Source: Prevotella sp. | GTDB taxonomy: Bacteria > Bacteroidota > Bacteroidia > Bacteroidales > Bacteroidaceae | DNA: 64,000 bases | Direction of reading: 5' to 3' | Assembly (NCBI GenBank): GCA_017470055.1 | Contig: JAFUFD010000020.1 | Location: forward strand, 1-64,000 | Shown here: one piece after another, positions 51,359 through 60,139 of the stretch | How the letters are laid out: each line of letters begins with the position of its first letter | Numbering within the stretch: the first letter of the stretch is position 1 | Position numbers and translations under genes: made by a program | Notes under the pieces: generated by a model | What the model saw: the letters and a program-made list of their open reading frames with translations, nothing else | Database searches by the model: none | What the model was told of the DNA's origin: nothing

Positions 51359-52194
51359 ACGTTCAACCATTTATTGTTCACAGCCTGCACACGGCAGAAG
51401 ATACGATAACTCAACCAGTAGTTGAAGCAAGTCAAGAGATACACCCCTGCGATGAAGGGATAGACAATAGGATGAACGTAAAGACCGTCCTGCTCGTTAT
51501 AACTTATCAGGTTGATATTTCCAAAGTCCATGTGACTCAGGATTGAAACGATGATAATCATACAGCATGTCAGCACCATACTGGTAATCAAGAACTGCTG
51601 ACGACGGAAGGCAGTACCGCCTAACATATACAAGGAGTGGAAATAAAGGATAAGCCCTACTTCCATCAAGAATCCCAACCACCACTGATAGACCTTATCA
51701 AAATCTGGAGCAGATAACGAATAAGAGGACTGAGGTATGAGATTACTGATGAAAGAAGGTACACCCCACACCATCTCATGCCCGAAGGCTGGAGCCAGCA
51801 AGGTACGAATCGTGTCCGCACAGAAGAAAGCGACAAAGGTCACCAAGGCAACAACAACCGTTGACATGACCAGACAGTTCAGGTATTTCTCCAAGTTAGA
51901 GGCGGGAAACATCAGGTAGGTGATGCGACTGCGGGTGTCCTTCAAGACACTGAAGATGCTGGTAGCACCGAACAGCATGGAGAAGACGAAGAAGATGATG
52001 CCGAAGTTGACGGCATTATCGACGCTCGTGGTGTAGTAGCCGAAAACATTGTTGCCCATGCTCTCGGTGAACATGAGTTCGGCGAAGAACAACACCAGGA
52101 AGAAGATGGCGAACAGCCTCAACCAGAAGTTACGTCCCATCAACAACTGGCTCTTAAAGGTCTGCAAGAATCTATGTAAATCAAAGTTTTTCAT
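51355..52194 (-). CDS. ABC transporter membrane subunit (YtrC/D-like)
   Basis: 279-residue membrane protein with about six helices (FWLRLFAIFFLVLFFAELMF; FGIIFFVFSMLFGATSIFSVLKD; CLVMSTVVVALVTFVAFFCAD; ITSMVLTCCMIIIVSILSH). It contains the phrase TYLMFPASNLEKYLN, common in Bacteroidetes ABC-2-like membrane proteins. It overlaps the ATPase gene upstream by 4 nt and the GntR gene by 4 nt. Most likely the permease of the YtrB-like ATPase; the substrate is unknown. Confidence 0.82.
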   Translation of the reverse strand: MKNFDLHRFLQTFKSQLLMGRNFWLRLFAIFFLVLFFAELMFTESMGNNVFGYYTTSVDNAVNFGIIFFVFSMLFGATSIFSVLKDTRSRITYLMFPASNLEKYLNCLVMSTVVVALVTFVAFFCADTIRTLLAPAFGHEMVWGVPSFISNLIPQSSYSLSAPDFDKVYQWWLGFLMEVGLILYFHSLYMLGGTAFRRQQFLITSMVLTCCMIIIVSILSHMDFGNINLISYNEQDGLYVHPIVYPFIAGVYLLTCFNYWLSYRIFCRVQAVNNKWLNV

Positions 52195-53006
52195 TTTGTC
52201 TGTGTTTTGAAGTTAAACAATAGTTCGAGATTCAGTTGTGTCTCCGCATCACCTGCCTGACGCTTGGCGATGACGGCGTTGCCCTGAAGAGAAGGCTCGG
52301 CATAGAGAACGGTATCGTCCATCTCCTGCGGCGTGCGATACTCGAAGGTAAACTGATCTGAAATCTCCTGCACAGAGGCATTGAGCAGCACGTCACGCTG
52401 GTCAAGGATCAGGATATGGTCGAGCAACTGCTCCACATCATGCACCTGATGGGTGGAGATAATGACGGTACGCTCCTCTGTCATGTTCTGTGCGATGACC
52501 TTGCGGAACTGTGACTTCGAGGGGATATCCAAGCCGTTTGTAGGCTCGTCCATGAAGAGATACTTGGTCTGGGTGGCAAGTGCGAACGACATAAACGCCT
52601 TTTTCTTCTGTCCCATCGAGAGTTCATTGAGTTTCACGTCTGCTGGCAACTCGAAGTCACTCAGGCAACGCTGCAGCACCTCCTCCGAGAAACGGGGATA
52701 GAACGGACGATTGAGTCTCACATACTCCGAGAGACGGACAGGAGGAAGGTCGAACTCCTCTGTCACGATGAATATCTCACGAAGCATCTCTGGTTGTCTC
52801 TCGTATGCTGCGATACCATCGCAGCACACCGTACCAGAGATAGGTTTCAACAATCCAGAGAGCAAATAAAGCAGTGTCGACTTGCCCGTGCCGTTCTTAC
52901 CGAGCAGTCCATAGATACGGTTCTCCTCCAACCGGAGAGTGAACCCGTCGAACACAAGAGCCTTCTGACCCTTGTATTTGTAACTGATGTCTTGTACGTT
53001 AATCAT
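52191..53006 (-). CDS. ABC transporter ATPase (YtrB-like)
   Basis: 271-residue ATPase: Walker A GLLGKNGTGKSTLLYLLSG, signature region LNELSMGQKKKAFMSFALA (LSMGQ in place of LSGGQ), Walker B YLFMDEPTNGLD, switch IISTHQVHDVEQ. The C-terminal extension (about 210-271) is like that of ABC-2 type ATPases. First gene of the eight-gene operon, 45 nt or so downstream of the operator-containing promoter. Confidence 0.9.
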   Translation of the reverse strand: MINVQDISYKYKGQKALVFDGFTLRLEENRIYGLLGKNGTGKSTLLYLLSGLLKPISGTVCCDGIAAYERQPEMLREIFIVTEEFDLPPVRLSEYVRLNRPFYPRFSEEVLQRCLSDFELPADVKLNELSMGQKKKAFMSFALATQTKYLFMDEPTNGLDIPSKSQFRKVIAQNMTEERTVIISTHQVHDVEQLLDHILILDQRDVLLNASVQEISDQFTFEYRTPQEMDDTVLYAEPSLQGNAVIAKRQAGDAETQLNLELLFNFKTQTK

Positions 53007-53050
53007 ACGTCTTTTCGTTTTATAAATAATCTGTTTCTTTGTCTGTACTT

Positions 53051-53082
53051 GTGTACTACTTTAATAGTACACTGCAAAAGTA
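53051..53082 (-). promoter_or_regulatory. Efflux operon promoter with YtrA-type operator
   Basis: The -7 box on the minus strand is TACTTTTG (53082-53075). Just downstream is the perfect inverted repeat GTGTACTA-n6-TAGTACAC (53051-53072), covering the expected transcript start. On the minus strand it reads AGTGTA-n12-TACACA, close to the AGTGTA-n13-TACACT site I recall for Bacillus YtrA. This fits repression by the GntR gene inside the operon. Confidence 0.7.
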
Positions 53083-53191
53083 GGCATTTTTATACTTCCC
53101 ACCAAATATTTCGTAGACTTTTTTTCATGAAAACGAATATTTAACATTTCCACATTATATATTATTACGCGTGCGTAAGCATATCGGAATG

Positions 53192-53216
53192 ATTGTAAAT
53201 CAAATTGATTTACAAT
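53192..53216. repeat. Perfect 25-bp inverted repeat
   Basis: Two perfect 12-bp arms (ATTGTAAATCAA and TTGATTTACAAT) around a central A. It is AT-rich and has no T tract. It lies 110 nt upstream of the efflux promoter and 44 nt upstream of the kinase relic. It could be an operator or the remains of the lost gene's regulatory region. Confidence 0.7.
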
Positions 53217-53259
53217 TGCTACCTACGCTCTTATCATGAATAGAGCGTGTTTTTAACAC

Positions 53260-53379
53260 GGAGTGGGATTAGGTTTGCCACTGGCACGAAGAGTCGCCCG
53301 CCAAATGGGTGGTGACGTAGTGCTCGACACCTCCTATCATGAGGGTAGCCGTTTCATCCTCAAACTTCCCAAGGCATAG
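53260..53379 (+). pseudogene. C-terminal relic of a sensor histidine kinase
   Basis: 39 codons plus TAG translate to the end of a histidine kinase ATPase domain: GVGLGLPLARRVARQMGGD (the G2 box and following helix), VVLDTSYHEGSRFILKLP and a final KA. An in-frame TAA at 53254-53256 precedes it, there is no start codon, and no upstream kinase sequence is seen. It converges on nadK with no gap between the two stops. This is most simply a deletion remnant of a full kinase gene. Confidence 0.75.
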
Positions 53380-54267
53380 TCAGCCACGCTGGTCAGCCCC
53401 CCACATCATCTTCTCACGCAGGGTATGGAAATACTTCTGCCCTGCACGTTTGACAACCTTCACATAATAGGGTGCCTTACGCAGGGTGATACGTGTCTCC
53501 TCACTACAGTTCTCTGAGCGTCCGTCCAGTGCCACCAGGAAATTATGCGAGCGGCTCTCTACGGTGAGACAGATCTCCGAACTGTCTGAGATGACGATAG
53601 GACGGATATTCAAGGAATGCGGAGCAACGGCAGTCATCGAGAACACACTGGTACCCGGCACGATGATAGGACCTCCGACAGAGAGAGAATATGCCGTAGA
53701 GCCTGTTGGGGTGCTAACCACCAGTCCGTCAGCCTGATAGGTCGTCAAGTATTCCCCATTCACAGAAACCCGGATAGAGATCATCGAGGCATTGTCACGC
53801 TTGAGGATGGCGACATCGTTCAAGGCGCAGTCATACCCCACCAAAGGGCTTCCGTCCGTCTCCACCTTGATAGTAGCACGTGACTCCAGGGTATAGTCAC
53901 CCTCATAAAGTGCGTTGACCATCTGCTCAATCTCACTGGCGCTGATATCGGCAAGGAAGCCCAGTCGCCCCATATTGATACCCAGAATAGGTATCTGCTT
54001 GTCGCCCACCATACTTGCCGCACGGAGGAACGTACCGTCACCTCCCATGGAGATGACAAAGTCCGCATCAAAGTCTGAGCCCCCGAACACTCGTATGGCA
54101 TCAACTTTCATATGCTCATGGTGCATGAGGAAGTCATAAAAATTCTTTTCTATCATCACATCAGCCTTGCGTTCCGACAAGCATGCAAGTAGTTTCATGA
54201 TAGATGCCGACTTCTTCGGCTGGTAAGTATTGCCGAAAATGGCGAACCGTAGTTTTCGTGAGGTCAT
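53380..54267 (-). CDS. nadK: NAD kinase
   Basis: Phosphorylates NAD to NADP. 295 residues with the family core FVISMGGDGTFLRAASMV (GGDG), GINMGRLGFLADIS, ALNDVAI (NE/D motif), DGLVVSTPTGSTAYSLSVGGPIIVP in two parts, and LNIRPIVISD. Length and motif order are normal. Its own -7 box lies at 54334-54341, so it is monocistronic and divergent from pdxJ. Confidence 0.96.
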   Translation of the reverse strand: MTSRKLRFAIFGNTYQPKKSASIMKLLACLSERKADVMIEKNFYDFLMHHEHMKVDAIRVFGGSDFDADFVISMGGDGTFLRAASMVGDKQIPILGINMGRLGFLADISASEIEQMVNALYEGDYTLESRATIKVETDGSPLVGYDCALNDVAILKRDNASMISIRVSVNGEYLTTYQADGLVVSTPTGSTAYSLSVGGPIIVPGTSVFSMTAVAPHSLNIRPIVISDSSEICLTVESRSHNFLVALDGRSENCSEETRITLRKAPYYVKVVKRAGQKYFHTLREKMMWGADQRG

Positions 54268-54309
54268 AAAAATTCTGTCCTTTTTAGCCGTTATTTGACA
54301 AACATTTCG

Positions 54310-54317
54310 TATCTTTG
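54310..54317 (+). promoter_or_regulatory. -7 box of the pdxJ operon
   Basis: TATCTTTG, 76 nt before the pdxJ ATG. It lies upstream (to the left) of the oppositely directed nadK -7 box, so the two transcripts are predicted to overlap by a few bases at their 5' ends. Confidence 0.5.
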
Positions 54318-54333
54318 CCGTGTATTATGTGCG

Positions 54334-54341
54334 CAAAGTTA
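54334..54341 (-). promoter_or_regulatory. -7 box of nadK
   Basis: On the minus strand TAACTTTG, 67 nt before the nadK start. Confidence 0.5.
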
Positions 54342-54392
54342 CTGATTTTTAGTGAAAAAGCGTGTAACAAGAGGAATAAATTTACTTAGAAA

Positions 54393-55106
54393 ATGACAAA
54401 ACTGAGTGTAAATATCAACAAGATTGCCACCCTACGCAATGCCAGGGGCGGCAATAATCCCAATGTCTTAGCCGTTGCACGGGATATTGAGATATTCGGT
54501 GCCCAGGGCATTACCGTCCATCCCCGACCTGACGAGCGTCATATCCGCTATCAGGATGTCCGAGACTTGAAGCCATTGATTACCACGGAGTTCAATATCG
54601 AGGGAAACCCTATCGACTCTTTCGTTGACCTGGTACTGGAAGTGATGCCCAAGCAGGTGACACTGGTTCCTGACGGGCACGACCAGATTACCAGTAATCA
54701 CGGATGGGACACCATCGAGAATGGGGCTTTCCTGACAGATATCTGCAAGACATTCAAGGAAGCAGGCATCCGTACGAGTATCTTTGTCGATGCGGAGCCA
54801 AGGATGGTGGAGGGTGCCAAGGCATGTGGTGCCGACCGTGTCGAGTTATATACTGAGCCTTATGCCGCTAACTACAACAATGGTCGTGAGGAAGCCATCG
54901 CCCCGTTCCTTGCTGCCGCCGAGGAGGCAAGGAAGGTAGGACTGGGGCTGAACGCCGGGCACGACCTCTCTTTAGAGAACCTGCACTATTTCCATCAGGT
55001 GATTCCCTGGACTGATGAGGTAAGCATCGGGCATGCCCTGATATGCGACGCCCTCTATCTGGGACTCCGTGAGACCATTAAGCATTATCTACAAGCATTA
55101 CAATAA
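54393..55106 (+). CDS. pdxJ: Pyridoxine 5'-phosphate synthase
   Basis: Condenses 3-amino-2-oxopropyl phosphate with deoxyxylulose 5-phosphate to pyridoxine phosphate. 237 residues, TIM barrel: [20 protein letters not shown] (start split), [73 protein letters not shown] in the second half, [12 protein letters not shown]. All expected blocks are present. First gene of pdxJ - DJ-1 - ispD - recG. Confidence 0.96.
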   Translation: MTKLSVNINKIATLRNARGGNNPNVLAVARDIEIFGAQGITVHPRPDERHIRYQDVRDLKPLITTEFNIEGNPIDSFVDLVLEVMPKQVTLVPDGHDQITSNHGWDTIENGAFLTDICKTFKEAGIRTSIFVDAEPRMVEGAKACGADRVELYTEPYAANYNNGREEAIAPFLAAAEEARKVGLGLNAGHDLSLENLHYFHQVIPWTDEVSIGHALICDALYLGLRETIKHYLQALQ

Positions 55107-55110
55107 GAAG

Positions 55111-55674
55111 ATGAAGAAAGTATATGTTTTCTTAGCCGACGGCTTCGAGGATGTCGAGGCGTTGATTCCCATTGATGTCCTGCGCCGTGGCGGATTGGAC
55201 GTGACAACAGTGAGTGTGATGGGTGACTATACGGTAGAGACGGCACATGGGGTTCGCATCCTTGCCGACACCCTCATCGAGGATGTCGACACGAGTGATG
55301 CCGACCTGTTGTTCCTTCCTGGTGGCATGCCAGGAGCCAGCAACCTCTATGCCCACGAGGGTGTCCGCAAGGCAGTGACCAACCAGTTTGCGGCTGGCAG
55401 GAAAGTAGCGGCAATCTGCGCCTCCCCTGCCGTGGTACTGGCGCCTTTAGGCATCCTTGACGGCAAACGTGCCACCTGCTATCCTGGTTTTGAGCAGGCA
55501 CTCACGAAGGCAACGTATACAGGTGACCTTGTGACGGTTGCCGGCAACGTCACCACTGGTGAGGGACCTGCTGCCGCATTTCCCTTTGCCTATGAGTTAC
55601 TGGCACAGTTAGTCGACCAGCAGACTGCTGACCAGATTGCCGAGGGTATGCGTTTCAAGCACTTGATGGCATAA
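55111..55674 (+). CDS. DJ-1/PfpI-family protein
   Basis: 187 residues of the DJ-1/ThiJ/YajL group: [19 protein letters not shown] (acidic residue of the active site), [45 protein letters not shown] (nucleophilic Cys in AICASP), [20 protein letters not shown]. The family includes deglycase/chaperone-like proteins; activity cannot be set from sequence. Start ATG 55111 lies 4 nt after pdxJ; a longer frame from 55069 overlaps pdxJ and is rejected. Confidence 0.92.
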   Translation: MKKVYVFLADGFEDVEALIPIDVLRRGGLDVTTVSVMGDYTVETAHGVRILADTLIEDVDTSDADLLFLPGGMPGASNLYAHEGVRKAVTNQFAAGRKVAAICASPAVVLAPLGILDGKRATCYPGFEQALTKATYTGDLVTVAGNVTTGEGPAAAFPFAYELLAQLVDQQTADQIAEGMRFKHLMA

Positions 55675-56330
55675 TGGACTATATCATCATCGTAGCAGGA
55701 GGAAAAGGACTGCGCATGGGAGGCGATATCCCCAAGCAGTTCCTGCCTATTGGCGGCAAACCGATTCTGATGCGGACGCTGGAACGGTTCCGTGCCTATT
55801 CCCCTACCCTCCAGATCATCTTGGTTCTGCCTAAAGACCAGCAGGACTACTGGCTGCAACTCTGCAAAGAGTATGACTTCCAAGTAGAATATCAGATGAC
55901 AGATGGTGGTGAGACACGCTTTCATAGTGTACAGCATGGGCTTACACTCATCCCAGACGATGCGGAGGGAGTCGTTGGTGTCCACGATGGTGTGCGCCCC
56001 TTCCCTAACATTGAGGTCATCCGTAACTGCTATGAGACGGCACGGGAGAAGAAGGCGGTTATCCCTGTCATCCCTGTGGTCGAGACATTGCGCCATCTCA
56101 CAGAAGGCACCAAGCCACGTGGGGACTACAGACTGGTGCAGACCCCCCAGACTTTCGACATCCAACTGCTCAAGGCGGCAAACCAACAGCCTTATAACGA
56201 CGGTTTCACAGATGATGCATCAGTAGTAGAGAGTTATGGCTATGACATCACCCTCGTAGAAGGTAATCGTGAGAACATCAAGATCACCACTCCCTACGAC
56301 CTGAAGATAGCGGAAGTATTGATACAATGA
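55674..56330 (+). CDS. ispD: 2-C-methyl-D-erythritol 4-phosphate cytidylyltransferase
   Basis: Third step of the MEP isoprenoid pathway (MEP + CTP to CDP-ME). 218 residues: nucleotide-binding start [96 protein letters not shown] in two parts. Start overlaps the DJ-1 stop (TAATG) and the stop overlaps recG (ATGA), which suggests translational coupling. Confidence 0.96.
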   Translation: MDYIIIVAGGKGLRMGGDIPKQFLPIGGKPILMRTLERFRAYSPTLQIILVLPKDQQDYWLQLCKEYDFQVEYQMTDGGETRFHSVQHGLTLIPDDAEGVVGVHDGVRPFPNIEVIRNCYETAREKKAVIPVIPVVETLRHLTEGTKPRGDYRLVQTPQTFDIQLLKAANQQPYNDGFTDDASVVESYGYDITLVEGNRENIKITTPYDLKIAEVLIQ

Positions 56331-58429
56331 CGGACATACTGCAACAGGACATACAATACTTGGCGGGCGTGGGTCCCAACAGGAGGAAGACGCTCAGTCA
56401 GGAACTGGGCATCGAGACCTTTGGTGACTTGTTGCAGTATTACCCCTATAAACACATAGACCGTAGCCGTATCTACTCTATCCGTGAACTCACTGGCGAC
56501 ATGCCTTTCGTACAGGTGAAGGGACATATCCTTAGTTTCGAGACTTTCAAGATGGGACCTCGTAAGAAAAGGGTGGTAGCCCATTTCACGGATGGCTCTG
56601 GGAAAGTGATGGATCTCACTTGGTTCAATTATGCCGATAGTGCTATCAAGAAATACAAGATAGGTACGGAGTATATCGTCTTTGGTCGTCCGCAGGTGTT
56701 CAACGGGCGCATCCAAGTTGTTCACCCTGACATGGACGAGGCAGATAAACTGGAACTCTCTGCCATGGGGATGCAGCCCTATTATAACACGACGGAGAAG
56801 ATGAAGAAGAGCGGACTCAACTCCCGCTGCATAGAGCGTTTTGTCAAAACACTCCTCGACACCCTCAAAGAGCCCTTGCCAGAGACCCTTCCCACCTTCA
56901 TCACCAACCGCCTGCACCTCATGACCCGGGATGAGGCACTGCGCAAGATCCATTACCCACAGAATACCAAGGAGTTGGAGAAGGCACGTGTCCGCTTGAA
57001 GTTCGAGGAACTCTTTTACGTCCAACTGAATATATTAAGGTATGCCAGCGACCACCGTCGTAAATACCGTGGCTATGTATTCGCAAAAGTGGGCGACAAC
57101 TTTAACACATTCTATCACGACCATCTACCCTTCTCCTTGACGGAGGCGCAGAAACGGGTCATCCGTGAGATACGTAAAGACACAGGATCTGGCAAACAGA
57201 TGAACCGCCTGCTACAAGGTGATGTGGGAAGCGGCAAGACCTTGGTGGCACTGATGTCCATGCTCATCGCCCTTGACAACGGCTATCAGGCATGTATCAT
57301 GGCACCTACGGAAATCCTTGCCGAGCAACACCTGCAGACAATTCAGGACTTCCTCAAGGGAATGGATATCCGAGTGGAGTTGTTGACGGGTATCGTAAAG
57401 GGCAAGAAACGACAGGAGGTTTTAGAGGGACTACAGGACGGTAGTGTGCAGATTCTCGTCGGTACCCATGCCGTCATCGAGGACACGGTGCAGTTTGCCA
57501 ACCTCGGTATGGTGGTCGTCGACGAGCAGCACCGCTTCGGAGTCGCCCAGCGTGCCAAACTATGGAGCAAGAACACCAACCCACCCCATGTGCTGGTGAT
57601 GACGGCGACGCCTATCCCACGTACCCTCGCCATGACCCTCTATGGTGACTTGGACGTGAGTGTTATCGACGAATTGCCCCCAGGACGCAAGCCTGTCGTC
57701 ACGACCCATGTCTTCGACCGCAGTATGCCGTCACTTTACGATGGATTGCGCAAACAGATCAACCAAGGCAGACAGGTGTATGTCGTCTTCCCCCTCATCG
57801 AGGAGAGCGAGAAGATAGACCTCAAGAATCTGGAGGACGGCTTTGAGGTGCTACGACAGGTATTCCCTGAGTTCCGACTGAGCAAGGTACACGGTAAGAT
57901 GAAACCCAAGGACAAGGAAGAGGAGATGCAGCGATTTGTCAAGGGAGAGACACAGATGCTCGTTGCCACTACGGTGATTGAGGTGGGAGTCAACGTGCCT
58001 AATGCCTCTGTCATGGTCATCCTTGAGGCGCAGCGTTTCGGACTCAGCCAGTTACACCAACTCCGTGGACGTGTCGGACGAGGTGCCGACCAGAGTTACT
58101 GTATCCTGGTCACCAACCACCAGTTGAGCGAGGACACCCGCAAGCGCATTGACATCATGTGCGAGACCAACGACGGTTTCCGCATCGCTGAGGCAGACTT
58201 GAAACTACGAGGTCCCGGCGACTTGGAGGGAACCCAGCAGAGCGGTATGGCTTTCGACTTGAAGATTGCCGACATCGCAAGAGACGGGCAACTTGTACAG
58301 ATGGCTCGTGACGAGGCACAGACCATCATCGAAGAGGATCCGCTGTGCCAGTCAGAGAAACACCTCATGCTATGGAACAGGCTGAGACAGTTACGCAAAA
58401 CAAACGTTAACTGGGCGGCTATTTCTTAA
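56327..58429 (+). CDS. recG: ATP-dependent DNA helicase RecG
   Basis: Branch-migrating helicase that remodels stalled forks and Holliday junctions. 700 residues: N-terminal wedge OB domain (about 60-165), helicase domain 1 with Walker [26 protein letters not shown] and [34 protein letters not shown], domain 2 with [16 protein letters not shown] and the [12 protein letters not shown] motif, and the C-terminal [25 protein letters not shown] block. Full length. Confidence 0.97.
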   Translation: MTDILQQDIQYLAGVGPNRRKTLSQELGIETFGDLLQYYPYKHIDRSRIYSIRELTGDMPFVQVKGHILSFETFKMGPRKKRVVAHFTDGSGKVMDLTWFNYADSAIKKYKIGTEYIVFGRPQVFNGRIQVVHPDMDEADKLELSAMGMQPYYNTTEKMKKSGLNSRCIERFVKTLLDTLKEPLPETLPTFITNRLHLMTRDEALRKIHYPQNTKELEKARVRLKFEELFYVQLNILRYASDHRRKYRGYVFAKVGDNFNTFYHDHLPFSLTEAQKRVIREIRKDTGSGKQMNRLLQGDVGSGKTLVALMSMLIALDNGYQACIMAPTEILAEQHLQTIQDFLKGMDIRVELLTGIVKGKKRQEVLEGLQDGSVQILVGTHAVIEDTVQFANLGMVVVDEQHRFGVAQRAKLWSKNTNPPHVLVMTATPIPRTLAMTLYGDLDVSVIDELPPGRKPVVTTHVFDRSMPSLYDGLRKQINQGRQVYVVFPLIEESEKIDLKNLEDGFEVLRQVFPEFRLSKVHGKMKPKDKEEEMQRFVKGETQMLVATTVIEVGVNVPNASVMVILEAQRFGLSQLHQLRGRVGRGADQSYCILVTNHQLSEDTRKRIDIMCETNDGFRIAEADLKLRGPGDLEGTQQSGMAFDLKIADIARDGQLVQMARDEAQTIIEEDPLCQSEKHLMLWNRLRQLRKTNVNWAAIS

Positions 58430-58502
58430 CGTAAAGTGTTAAATAACACACAATTATTGTTAACGCACACCGCTTTTTCATTCATCCTAAAGATATTTTT
58501 AT

Positions 58503-58510
58503 TATCTTTG
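58503..58510 (+). promoter_or_regulatory. -7 box of the M23 peptidase gene
   Basis: TATCTTTG, 51 nt before ATG 58562. The region just upstream (58421-58466) has GTGTTA-aa-TAACAC and repeated GTTAAC/TTAACG words that may be operator sites. Confidence 0.5.
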
Positions 58511-58561
58511 CCCCGAAATTTTTCCGAATAATAACTGTTTGGGACAGAAAATATAAAACTT

Positions 58562-59521
58562 ATGCTTACTAAAAGACAATTTAAGAACTTCGCAATTTTA
58601 ATTGTAGCAACCATCATTTCTATTCCAGCCATGGGACAGGACCTGCTTGCCAATCAGGCTCCCATCGACCGCAAGATGAAGGCTGTCGACAGCATGGCAC
58701 TCCATAGACTTATTCAGGCAGAGAGTTACGACTCTCCCGCAGCCGACCTCTATAACGACTGGAACAACCGTTATGCTCATAAGGCTACTGTATTGCCAGA
58801 CTCTTTCCGTATTGACCTGCGTGGATTCTGCATGCCTACCCCCAGCCGTGTACTGACCAGTAACTTTGGTGCCCGTTGGGGACGCCAGCATAAGGGACTG
58901 GATATCAAAGTATATATTGGTGATACCATCCGTGCCGCTTTCAGTGGTAAGGTACGTATCGTAAGATATGAGGGACGTGGCTATGGTAAGTACGTGGTCA
59001 TTCGTCACTATAACGGACTGGAGACCATTTACGGTCACATGTCCAAGCAACTGGTGACCGAGGAGCAGGAAGTTCGCGCTGGTGATCCTATCGGACTCGG
59101 TGGTAACACAGGTCGCAGCACAGGCTCTCACCTGCATTTCGAGACCCGTCTGTGTGGTATCGCCTTGAACCCCGCCTTGATGTTCGACTTCAAGAACCAA
59201 GACGTGGTAAATGATTATTACGTATTCCGCAAGTCCACCTATAACCGTGAGTCTGCCGAGGCAACTCGTCTGCGTGGTGTCGGTGGTGTTGCCGTCAATG
59301 GCGACTTGGACATTCCACAGCAGTCTTACGCTTCTACTAATTCTTCCTCCTCTAAGAAGAATGCGAAGACCCACTCTACTCGTTTCCACAAAGTGGCTAA
59401 GGGCGAGACCCTCTCTTCTATTGCCCGCAAGCGTGGTATGACGGTAAGTGCTATCTGTAAGTTGAATCACATCAAGTCGACAACCCGTATCAGACCAGGA
59501 CAAATCCTAAGATATAATTAA
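58562..59521 (+). CDS. Exported M23 peptidase with C-terminal LysM
   Basis: Peptidoglycan endopeptidase, 319 residues. Signal peptide (about 1-25, ending IPAMGQ), a spacer, an M23/LytM domain (about 95-210) with the zinc ligands in QHKGLDIK (H, D) and SHLHFET (HxH), IYGHMSK, and GLGGNTGRSTGSH; then a serine/lysine linker and a LysM peptidoglycan-binding domain (about 272-318; FHKVAKGETLSSIARKRGM). The metal ligands are complete, so it is probably active rather than a regulatory LytM factor. Head of a cell-wall set with NlpC/P60 and CapA genes. Confidence 0.93.
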   Translation: MLTKRQFKNFAILIVATIISIPAMGQDLLANQAPIDRKMKAVDSMALHRLIQAESYDSPAADLYNDWNNRYAHKATVLPDSFRIDLRGFCMPTPSRVLTSNFGARWGRQHKGLDIKVYIGDTIRAAFSGKVRIVRYEGRGYGKYVVIRHYNGLETIYGHMSKQLVTEEQEVRAGDPIGLGGNTGRSTGSHLHFETRLCGIALNPALMFDFKNQDVVNDYYVFRKSTYNRESAEATRLRGVGGVAVNGDLDIPQQSYASTNSSSSKKNAKTHSTRFHKVAKGETLSSIARKRGMTVSAICKLNHIKSTTRIRPGQILRYN

Positions 59522-59566
59522 ACCAAAACAACCCACGGCGTGAAGCCGTTGACCAAAAAAATCTAA

Positions 59567-60133
59567 ATGAAACAGAAAATTATCTTTTGCATCTTACTGA
59601 TGCTTCTTTCCTCTGTGGACGTGGCATTGGCAAAGGGCAAGAAAAAGAAGACAAAGAGAATCCAAAGGACAGAGATGTACGAAGAGATCGACAACTTCGA
59701 TTTCCTCTATGCTGATGGTTATGATGTCAATATGAGTTTTGCCTCTACAGATGACATCCTCAACCAAGCAACCTCTCTGATTGGCTCTCGCTACCGCTTA
59801 GGCAGCAAGGGCCCTCACACCTTCGACTGCTCTGGTTTCACCAGTTATGTCTATGGTCAGAACAATATCACGATCGGCTGTTCCTCCCGTGACCAGTACG
59901 CCCGCAATATTCCCATCCGTCGTGAGGAGATGCAGCCAGGCGACTTGGTGTTCTTCACCAGTCCGAACTCCGGACGTAACGTAGGACACGTGGGCATCAT
60001 CTTAGATTACGATCCTATCAGCAACTCGTTTACGTTCATTCATGCCAGCACCAAGAGCGGTGTGAAGATCAGTCACTCCACAGATGGCAACTATAGTCGT
60101 CGGTACATTGGAGTACGTCGTGTAGCAAAATAA
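59567..60133 (+). CDS. NlpC/P60-family cell-wall peptidase
   Basis: 188-residue exported cysteine peptidase. Signal peptide (about 1-22), a lysine-rich stretch (KGKKKKTKR), then the NlpC/P60 domain (about 65-188) with TFDCSGFTSYVY (catalytic Cys), GDLVFFTSP, NVGHVGIILDY (catalytic His) and FTFIHASTKSGVKIS (third polar His). It cuts D-glutamyl-diaminopimelate type links in peptide stems. 45 nt after the M23 gene and 6 nt before the CapA-like gene. Confidence 0.93.
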   Translation: MKQKIIFCILLMLLSSVDVALAKGKKKKTKRIQRTEMYEEIDNFDFLYADGYDVNMSFASTDDILNQATSLIGSRYRLGSKGPHTFDCSGFTSYVYGQNNITIGCSSRDQYARNIPIRREEMQPGDLVFFTSPNSGRNVGHVGIILDYDPISNSFTFIHASTKSGVKISHSTDGNYSRRYIGVRRVAK

Positions 60134-60139
60134 GACGCA

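Noticed and set aside
58598..59503. 301-residue ORF antisense to the M23 peptidase
   Set aside because: The plus strand encodes a complete M23/LysM protein with metal ligands; the antisense frame shows no domain.
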